Assembly (NCBI GenBank): GCA_031262895.1
Contig: JAISGW010000182.1
Span: forward strand, 1-6,639
From: Tannerella sp.
Lineage (GTDB): Bacteria > Bacteroidota > Bacteroidia > Bacteroidales > Tannerellaceae
Direction of reading: 5' to 3'
Length of the DNA: 6,639 nt
Both the position numbers and the translations under genes were made by a program. Below the pieces are notes generated by a model, which was not told the origin of the DNA, did no database searches, and saw nothing but the letters and a program-made list of their open reading frames with translations. Positions 1 to 5,175 of the stretch are shown here, in pieces; the stretch's first letter is position 1, and the number at the start of each line of letters is the position of its first letter.

Positions 1-2357
1 TGAAAGTCGCTGGCTTGGAGACTGTCCATATCCATGCCCAGCACGGAAGGCGAGCTGACCTTGTTGAGGTTAAGGCAGCTCGCGTCGTCCGCCCCGTAGC
101 GCAGGCATTGCAGGATGCCGGTCCCCGCGGGCAAATCCGTCAGCGCCAGACGCGCGCGGCCGGCCTTTGTCCCCATGTCGTAATAGACGGGGATGCTGCT
201 CTCGCACCAGAGGCTGTAGCCTCCCGTGCCGCTGAGCAACTCGGCCGGATTGGAGAAGCCTCGCCGGTTCAGGCCGACAGCAAAGACGATGAAGACGCCG
301 CCCGCTAAGGCGAAGAAGGAGAGCACCGCCTGCTTGCGACGGGCGAACAGGCTGCCCCAGACCAGCTTCTCCGCATGCAAGCCCTCTGTATAACTGCCCT
401 TGGCGCAGACGAGATAATCGCCCCAGAAATAAGCCGTCGCCAACAAAAGAACGCCGACGATGACGAAGAGCGTAACGGATTGCAGGAAGAAGAAGTTGGT
501 GCCGATAGCCAGCAGGGAAACCACAGACAGGACAAGGGCCGTCATTTTTTTCTTAGACAGAGAGAACGGCTTCGACCGGTTAGCACCTTTCTTTTCTTTT
601 AGCGAACGGCGGATGCTGTGATGCAGGAAAAAGAGTGAGAGGCCGCCGCCCAGCACGAAGCCTGCAAGAATCATCGGCAAACCGGGATGCAGCGAGAATC
701 CGCTCGCGTGGGTGGCCCCTACCCAGACATTGCCCAGCAACCAAACGATGAGCAAGGTATAAAGCAGGCCGCCCGCCAGACCAAGCACGGAAGCGAGGAG
801 CACGACCGGCGAGGCCTCTTTCCAGAGCAGCGAGGCGATGCGTTTACGTCCGTATCCGAGGGCTTGCAACAGGGCTATTTCCGAACGCCGCCGGTAAAGC
901 ATTTCCGAAAGGGGCACGAGCATAAGCAGGATAGCCGCCACGATGATGAAGCAGCCCAACGAAAGGAAGAGGCTGGAAAAATCCACGCCATTGCGGGCTG
1001 CATACAAGCCGGATTCGCGAGGATGCACGAGTTGCAGGCCGAACATTTCCGGCTGTAATCCGCCAAGCGAGGGCGAAGCGGCGTTTGTACGGATGGAGGT
1101 GGCATTGCCATAGGCATTGCTCCAGTCGGGGGCAAGGGCGGCGTAGGCAACAAAGGCCTTGGGCGTCGTACGGTATTGTGTCCAGTAATCCTCGTCCGCG
1201 TCGGTAATCAGCTTCATGTTGATGGGCAGGTCGCTGTTCCAGTCGGTGCAACGTTCCACATCGGAAAGGCCGGGGAAGTCGGGCACCAAGTATTTGTCGT
1301 CGGCCCATTCCCTGATGGGGACAATCTGCCGCACAACGAAAGTCTTCCGGTGCGTCTCCAGCGTCTTCAAGCCTTTGGCCGTAAAATAGCTCATGGAAAT
1401 CGTGTCGCCCAAACCGGCATGCAGGCGTTTGGCCGTATAATCGGAGAGCAGGATGTCGTTCTTCTGCAGCATCCTGTTTCCGTAGCGGTCGACCGCCGTG
1501 ACGAAAGAATAAGGGATGGAGTCGTTCTTGAAGCATATACTGTTCGCCAGGTAAGCGAAGTGGCGATCGCATCCCGGATTGTCCTTAAGCAGCGTCTCCG
1601 TCACCTCCTTCTGAAGGAAGGCGCGGTCGGAAGTGATGACAGTACGGCCGTCCGTATCCCTATGCAGGGACAGGCCGGAAGCCCGGTAAGTCCAGGCCTT
1701 GTCGAGTTGAGCCTCGCTGATTTTGCGCCCGCTCAGGATGAGGTTGATTTTTCCTTCCGTCTTCAGTGTGGCGCATAATTCTTTCCGGTTGACGAAGATA
1801 TTGAACGGCAGGCTCTGGTTGTTTTGCAAGCTGAGGTTGCCGCCTTCCGCAACGGGAAGGATTCCCGCGCAATTCAGTCGCAGGCTGGTCGTGTAGTTGT
1901 CGGTCACGAAGAGGGAGCCGGAAGGAATCAGCCCGGCGGCAGGCAAGCGGAGCACGACGGGGTCGGAGGCTTTCAGGCCGGCTTCTTTGGCCAGGGCGGG
2001 ATTGAGTTTCGCGCTACCCTCCGGAATCCCCAAGTCGTCCGTCCCCCAGACGAAGACGGGAATCAGCTTGCCTTCCGCAGCGATAAAACCCTTGCTGAGC
2101 AGCAGACCCCGAGCCTTTTCGCCGAAAAGGGGATTCTTCGCCAGGGCTTCGTCCATGAAGGCGTTGCGCGAGAAGATGAGGCTTTCCGTATCACCCAGCC
2201 GTTCGCGCACCAAGTTGACGAGGCTGGAGCGCACGGAGTCGCCGGTGACGAGGCTGCCCACGATGACGGCCACCGTGATGAGCGTAGCCGCTGCCATCAA
2301 GCGGTAATACCTGGCATAGAAGGCGATGTTTTTCTTTATCAGTTCGCGGAATCTCAT
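1..2357 (-). CDS. FtsX-family ABC transporter permease, C-terminus beyond window
   Basis: The frame is open without interruption from the ATG at 2357 to the window edge, 785 complete codons. TM1 lies at about 20-38. A large extracytoplasmic domain of roughly 420 residues (40-458) follows, then TM2 (460-482), TM3 (516-541) and TM4 (560-578), forming the first FtsX domain. Its cytoplasmic loop RRRSEIALLQALGYGRK (489-505) is the coupling segment typical of FtsX/MacB/LolC permeases. Two further segments (about 605-622 and 626-645) and another at 677-696 follow, then a second extracytoplasmic region starting at GTGGYSLWCESS (710-721). This layout of two FtsX halves suggests a full length well above 1,000 residues, with the last membrane helices outside the window. 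It should pair with the ATPase encoded immediately before it. The substrate is unknown; the preceding lipoprotein is a plausible periplasmic partner. Confidence 0.92.
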   Translation of the reverse strand, partial: MRFRELIKKNIAFYARYYRLMAAATLITVAVIVGSLVTGDSVRSSLVNLVRERLGDTESLIFSRNAFMDEALAKNPLFGEKARGLLLSKGFIAAEGKLIPVFVWGTDDLGIPEGSAKLNPALAKEAGLKASDPVVLRLPAAGLIPSGSLFVTDNYTTSLRLNCAGILPVAEGGNLSLQNNQSLPFNIFVNRKELCATLKTEGKINLILSGRKISEAQLDKAWTYRASGLSLHRDTDGRTVITSDRAFLQKEVTETLLKDNPGCDRHFAYLANSICFKNDSIPYSFVTAVDRYGNRMLQKNDILLSDYTAKRLHAGLGDTISMSYFTAKGLKTLETHRKTFVVRQIVPIREWADDKYLVPDFPGLSDVERCTDWNSDLPINMKLITDADEDYWTQYRTTPKAFVAYAALAPDWSNAYGNATSIRTNAASPSLGGLQPEMFGLQLVHPRESGLYAARNGVDFSSLFLSLGCFIIVAAILLMLVPLSEMLYRRRSEIALLQALGYGRKRIASLLWKEASPVVLLASVLGLAGGLLYTLLIVWLLGNVWVGATHASGFSLHPGLPMILAGFVLGGGLSLFFLHHSIRRSLKEKKGANRSKPFSLSKKKMTALVLSVVSLLAIGTNFFFLQSVTLFVIVGVLLLATAYFWGDYLVCAKGSYTEGLHAEKLVWGSLFARRKQAVLSFFALAGGVFIVFAVGLNRRGFSNPAELLSGTGGYSLWCESSIPVYYDMGTKAGRARLALTDLPAGTGILQCLRYGADDASCLNLNKVSSPSVLGMDMDSLQASDF
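2354..2357 (-). other. ATGA stop/start overlap between ATPase and permease
   Basis: The last codons of the ATPase read CTG CAA TGA, and the permease starts at the ATG within CAATGA. This four-base overlap is classic for translational coupling of subunits of one complex. Confidence 0.9.
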
Positions 2358-3028
2358 TGCAGGAGGCCCTCTTTCAAAGTCAGGATGCGTTGGGCGGCCG
2401 AAGAGGTCTCGTCGGAGTGCGTCACCATGATAATAGTCGTTTGCAGGCGCCCGTTGATTTCCGCCAGCAGGCGGGCGATGCCCCGGGCGTTGTCGGCGTC
2501 TAATTGTCCGGTAGGTTCATCGGCCAAGAGGAGCAAAGGCTCCATGACCAAAGCGCGGCAGACAGCCACGCGGCTGGCCTCACCCCCGGAAAGGGTGGCC
2601 GGATATTGCTTGGCCAAGTGGGCGATGCCGGTCAGCTCCATCAGGTGGCCGGCCTTGGCTATCTCGTCCTGTCCGGCCTCTTCCTTGCGGGCCAGGACAG
2701 GCAGGAGGATGTTCTCTAATGCCGTGAGCTGCGGCATCAGCCGGTGGTCTTGGAAGACGAAGCCGATTTGCTTGTTACGAATGAAGGAAAAATCCAATCC
2801 GGGTGTCGTCATTTCCGTATCGGCCAACAGGTAACTGCCGCTGTCGGGGCGGAGCAAGGTGCCGAGGATATTGAGCAGCGTCGTCTTTCCGGCGCCCGAA
2901 GCCCCCTTGATGGCGACGAACTCGCCCAGACCCACTTCCAGGTTGATTCCCCGGAGCACCTCGTTCCGGCGGTTCTCCCCGTCAGGGAAACTCTTCCATA
3001 TATTTTGCAATTTGATGATGAAAGACAT
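2354..3028 (-). CDS. ABC transporter ATP-binding protein, LolD/MacB-like
   Basis: This 224-residue protein is the usual length for a stand-alone LolD/MacB-type ATPase, which powers an FtsX-like permease by hydrolysing ATP on the cytoplasmic side of the inner membrane. All the motifs are visible and intact: Walker A GASGAGKTT (42-50), Q-loop Q93 in FVFQDHRLMP, signature LSGGE (146-150), Walker B LLLLADEP (165-172) with catalytic E171, D-loop in TGQLD, and switch histidine H204 in MVTHSD. The signature continues as ASRVAV where most family members have QQRVAI, a mild variation that should not abolish activity. It follows the propeller gene by 26 bases and its TGA overlaps the permease ATG, so it is almost certainly the motor for that permease. 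The substrate cannot be told; members of this family move lipoproteins, peptides or drugs, or transmit mechanical force. Confidence 0.95.
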   Translation of the reverse strand: MSFIIKLQNIWKSFPDGENRRNEVLRGINLEVGLGEFVAIKGASGAGKTTLLNILGTLLRPDSGSYLLADTEMTTPGLDFSFIRNKQIGFVFQDHRLMPQLTALENILLPVLARKEEAGQDEIAKAGHLMELTGIAHLAKQYPATLSGGEASRVAVCRALVMEPLLLLADEPTGQLDADNARGIARLLAEINGRLQTTIIMVTHSDETSSAAQRILTLKEGLLQ

Positions 3029-3054
3029 GGCTGTATTTCTTTATAGGATTCAAA
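3029..3054 (-). other. Short intergenic gap, no recognisable signals
   Basis: These 26 AT-rich bases separate the TAA of the fused gene from the ATG of the ATPase. I see no hairpin with a T-run, no Shine-Dalgarno sequence and no Bacteroidota-type promoter (TTTG, then TAnnTTTG at the usual spacing), so the ATPase is probably co-transcribed with the gene before it. Confidence 0.6.
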
Positions 3055-4191
3055 TTATTTCTCACCGAAACAGAAGAGGCTACCCTTGGCCGTCAGCACC
3101 ATGAAATGCCCGCGGATGACGGCCGGCGAGCCGACAATCTGTTCACCGGTATCGTATTCCCAGAGCAGGCGGCCCTTCTCGGCGTCGAGGATGGAGACGA
3201 TGCCTGTCTTGGTACATACCAAAACCTTGTCGTTGCATATCAGGGGCGAACTCTCCCCCACCTCTCCTTTCAACAGGTATTTCCAGCGGAGTGTCCCATC
3301 AACGCGGTTGATGGACTTCAGGTAACGGTTGCCGGAGAAGAAATAGAGCGCGTCGGGCGAAACGGCCGGCATGGAGACAAAAGAGCCGCCTTCCGCGCTG
3401 TCGTCGGAAACGATTTTCTTATGGCGGGAAATCTTCCCGTCGGCCAGCAGCAACTGGTAGACATTGCCGGAATAGGCAGCTACATAGCAATAATCGCCCA
3501 TGATAGCAGGCGAAGCGGGTACGTAAGCGTCCAAAGCCAGCGAGTCACATGTCTGTCCGGTCTCGCAATTGATGATACGCACCCAGGCGTCGCAACCGCC
3601 GAATATCACATGTCCTTTCCAAAGAGCTGCCGCCCCGTTGATATAGTAGCCCGTTTCAAAGGCGCTGAGTTTTTTCCCGCTGCGGGCATCCACGCAATAC
3701 AGGTAATCGTCATAGCTACCGAAGACAAGGGCCTGCCGTCCTTTGAAGTCCATCAGATTGGGCGAAGCGATGATTTGCCCTTCCGTGGGGAAGTTCCAAA
3801 GCGTGTCGCGCCGCGCGAGGGAGACGGCGCTCATCAGGCCGTCAATGCGGCCTATGTACAAGACGGAATCGGCTATCATGGGCGTAGCTTCTACCGTCGT
3901 ATGCAAGTCGTAGTCGAAGCAGCGCTTCCCCTGCAGGTCGACGCCGCTGATTAATCCTTTCCGGTCGCACCAATAGGTTGTGCCCCGGTCGATGACAGGC
4001 GAGGAGAGCGTACGTACGCCGCCCTTGTACATCCATTTCAAGACGGGATGTTTGGGCAGGGGCGTGCTCGTGTAACCGCTTAGGGCGGCGTCGCCTCGGA
4101 AGAGCTTCCAATTCAGACTGCCGGAAGAGGAAGCCCCTCCGGAGCAGGCCGACAGGAAGAAAAGGCCTAAGAAGACGGCCAGCGTTTTCAA
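3055..4191 (-). CDS. Alternative reading: separate PQQ-like beta-propeller lipoprotein from an internal TTG (378 aa)
   Basis: This is the 3' part of the fused frame, listed separately because it looks like a complete lipoprotein gene. The TTG at 4191 begins L/M-K-T followed by an uninterrupted hydrophobic stretch and the lipobox LSAC, with the acylated cysteine 16th. The mature part starts with a Ser/Gly linker, then FRGD...GY, common at the start of PQQ-type propellers, and about eight repeats with a recurring pattern: small-Ser-Pro, a hydrophobic strand, a Gly-rich turn, then D-x-x-x-G and an aromatic strand (for example DARSGK, DAEKGRLLW). No acidic residues follow the cysteine, so the surface-export signal known from Bacteroidota lipoproteins is not evident and a periplasm-facing anchor is more likely. 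The fold resembles BamB and PQQ-repeat proteins; there is no evidence that it binds PQQ or has enzyme activity. The neighbours suggest a role with the downstream ABC transporter. Confidence 0.5.
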   Translation of the reverse strand: MKTLAVFLGLFFLSACSGGASSSGSLNWKLFRGDAALSGYTSTPLPKHPVLKWMYKGGVRTLSSPVIDRGTTYWCDRKGLISGVDLQGKRCFDYDLHTTVEATPMIADSVLYIGRIDGLMSAVSLARRDTLWNFPTEGQIIASPNLMDFKGRQALVFGSYDDYLYCVDARSGKKLSAFETGYYINGAAALWKGHVIFGGCDAWVRIINCETGQTCDSLALDAYVPASPAIMGDYCYVAAYSGNVYQLLLADGKISRHKKIVSDDSAEGGSFVSMPAVSPDALYFFSGNRYLKSINRVDGTLRWKYLLKGEVGESSPLICNDKVLVCTKTGIVSILDAEKGRLLWEYDTGEQIVGSPAVIRGHFMVLTAKGSLFCFGEK

Positions 4192-5175
4192 CAGATAAAG
4201 GGCGCCCGTGGGGCAGAGGCGCGCCTGCTCACCGCCTACGTGGGCGGCGCTATCTTTGGGCAGGACAATTTGCATACCGAAGCCCCGGTCCTTAAAGGTG
4301 AAGCCGTCCTCGCTATTGTACACGCAAAGGCCGCAACGCACGCATTTGGCCGCTTCGAAGCCTACGCCGCTTGCCGCTTGCCGCTTGTCCATGGCGGGGA
4401 GCGCCGAAGAAGCCTCGTAACGCGTACGCTTGATGCCTACGTCTGTGGCCGTGCGGCGCAATTTGCAATCCTCCCGACCGGCACAGGCGCAATGAAGGCA
4501 ACGCGACTTCGACTTGACCGTTGCCTTCAAACGGTTCTTTTCCTTTTCCGTGAAACGCCCCAAGCGCGAGAGGAAAATATCCTTCCGCGTTTTGATAAGA
4601 AGCGGCTCCGACAAGACCTCATCTTTTTGAGGCGAAACCGCAAGCCCGGAAGAAGCAGCTCCTGCCACCTCGTGCACGATGTCCCGAATAGCTACGGCCT
4701 TGTCCACCGTACCCCGCCGGCAGGCCTTTTCGCAAGGCGCCTTGCAGGTATCGCAGACGATTTCCGGCAGGGCGAAGGCGGCCGCCACGACGGCACCAGC
4801 TTTTTCCACAAGTCCGGCATCGTAATAGGCCAACATCTGCTCAATTTCCAAGCCTTTGGGGCAGACCAGCGCGCAGGGCGCCTCGCAGTCAGCCCGGTGG
4901 TCGCTCAGGAGCAGCTCGAGCGAGAGTTCGCGTACCTGCTGCACCTCTTCGCTTTCCGTATCTATACGCAGGTCCTCGGTAGGGAGGGTCGTGCAGGAAG
5001 GTATGATTTGCCCGTTCGCCAGATTCTTCACGGCACAGACCATGCAGGAAGACTTATGCACTTTCCCCTTGGCATAGCAGAGGGAAGGTATCCATATACC
5101 GTTCCGGCGTGCGGTCTCTATCAGGGTCTCGCCCTCCAGCGTTTCAAACGGCTTGTTGTTGATGCTTATCTGCAT
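3055..5175 (-). CDS. Apparent fusion: NuoG-like multi-Fe-S protein joined to PQQ-like beta-propeller lipoprotein (706 aa)
   Basis: One open frame encodes two unlike proteins. Residues 1-75 are a NuoG/HydA-type [2Fe-2S] ferredoxin (C33, C44, C47, C61). Residues 88-170 resemble the Fe-S domain at the N-terminus of GltD and dihydropyrimidine dehydrogenase (C97, C101, C105, then C141, C144, C148, C152, then CRRG). A compact C-x2-C-x-C-x5-C motif (C226-C237) follows, then a [4Fe-4S] site (C278, C281, C284 and C321 in CPTGAL). No hydrogenase H-cluster or molybdopterin domain is present, so it is probably the electron-transfer partner of the NuoF-like protein upstream. Residues 329-344 form a lipoprotein signal peptide (lipobox LSAC), and 355-706 an opening FRGD...GY segment plus about eight PQQ-like propeller repeats. 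I chose the ATG at 5175 because the ferredoxin strand begins there; the 63 codons before it are low-complexity shadow of the upstream gene. Whether the product is one protein or two is unresolved. Confidence 0.8.
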   Translation of the reverse strand: MQISINNKPFETLEGETLIETARRNGIWIPSLCYAKGKVHKSSCMVCAVKNLANGQIIPSCTTLPTEDLRIDTESEEVQQVRELSLELLLSDHRADCEAPCALVCPKGLEIEQMLAYYDAGLVEKAGAVVAAAFALPEIVCDTCKAPCEKACRRGTVDKAVAIRDIVHEVAGAASSGLAVSPQKDEVLSEPLLIKTRKDIFLSRLGRFTEKEKNRLKATVKSKSRCLHCACAGREDCKLRRTATDVGIKRTRYEASSALPAMDKRQAASGVGFEAAKCVRCGLCVYNSEDGFTFKDRGFGMQIVLPKDSAAHVGGEQARLCPTGALYLLKTLAVFLGLFFLSACSGGASSSGSLNWKLFRGDAALSGYTSTPLPKHPVLKWMYKGGVRTLSSPVIDRGTTYWCDRKGLISGVDLQGKRCFDYDLHTTVEATPMIADSVLYIGRIDGLMSAVSLARRDTLWNFPTEGQIIASPNLMDFKGRQALVFGSYDDYLYCVDARSGKKLSAFETGYYINGAAALWKGHVIFGGCDAWVRIINCETGQTCDSLALDAYVPASPAIMGDYCYVAAYSGNVYQLLLADGKISRHKKIVSDDSAEGGSFVSMPAVSPDALYFFSGNRYLKSINRVDGTLRWKYLLKGEVGESSPLICNDKVLVCTKTGIVSILDAEKGRLLWEYDTGEQIVGSPAVIRGHFMVLTAKGSLFCFGEK
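4144..4191 (-). other. Internal lipoprotein signal peptide and lipobox at the fusion junction
   Basis: The sixteen codons from TTG to the lipobox cysteine encode one lysine followed by a hydrophobic core (TLAVFLGLFFL) and LSAC. This is a textbook type II signal peptide lying about 330 residues into the open frame, seven codons after the last Fe-S cysteine (C321). If translated as part of the long protein it would act as a signal anchor, leaving the Fe-S domain in the cytoplasm and the propeller outside, and signal peptidase II could separate the two. Confidence 0.85.
4188..4191 (-). other. TTGA: out-of-frame TGA stop overlapping candidate TTG start
   Basis: On the minus strand the bases 4191-4188 read TTGA. 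TTG is in the frame of the propeller lipoprotein, and TGA is in the frame one base ahead. A four-base stop/start overlap is a normal arrangement for adjacent genes in an operon, and the ATPase/permease pair here uses the similar ATGA. The Fe-S gene would end at this TGA if one base were missing between the C321 codon (4215-4213) and the TTG. Confidence 0.55.
4366..4387. repeat. Three tandem copies of a 7-base unit (gccgctt) inside the Fe-S coding region
   Basis: The plus strand reads gccgctt three times in succession at 4366-4386, followed by a further g. On the coding strand this gives a short Lys-Arg-Gln-Ala-Ala-Ser-Gly linker just before the C278 [4Fe-4S] motif. The three units together preserve the frame (21 bases), but gain or loss of one unit would shift it. 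Confidence 0.75.
5144..5175 (-). other. 32-base gene overlap between NuoF-like and Fe-S genes
   Basis: The NuoF-like gene ends in TGA at 5146-5144, while the ATG of the next gene is at 5175-5173 in a different frame. No later methionine fits, because the [2Fe-2S] fold needs the first strand coded from 5175. There is no Shine-Dalgarno-like sequence before the ATG (aattgtcct). The overlap suggests coupled translation and a 1:1 complex. Confidence 0.8.

Noticed and set aside
844..1572. A 242-codon open frame on the minus strand
   Set aside because: It is in a different frame from the permease, which reads without interruption through the same bases with FtsX motifs and membrane helices. The translation is arginine-rich and lacks structure.
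1824..2834. A 336-codon open frame on the plus strand
   Set aside because: It lies opposite the permease N-terminus and the ATPase, whose Walker and signature motifs prove the minus strand is coding. It is a GC-rich shadow.
3029..3054. Terminator or promoter between the propeller and ATPase genes
   Set aside because: Only 26 bases, with no stable hairpin plus T-run and no correctly spaced Bacteroidota promoter elements.
3106..3954. A 282-codon open frame on the plus strand
   Set aside because: It is antisense to the propeller repeats, shows no domain or signal, and is best explained by absence of stops in GC-rich sequence.
3055..4140. PQQ-dependent dehydrogenase
   Set aside because: Repeats match the general PQQ-like propeller pattern, but I see no paired adjacent cysteines or other catalytic signature of quinoprotein dehydrogenases; BamB-like scaffolding is equally likely.
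4201..5175. Fe-hydrogenase (HydA) large subunit
   Set aside because: The N-terminal clusters fit, but the H-cluster motifs and the ~350-residue catalytic domain are absent; the sequence moves straight to a signal peptide after CPTGAL.
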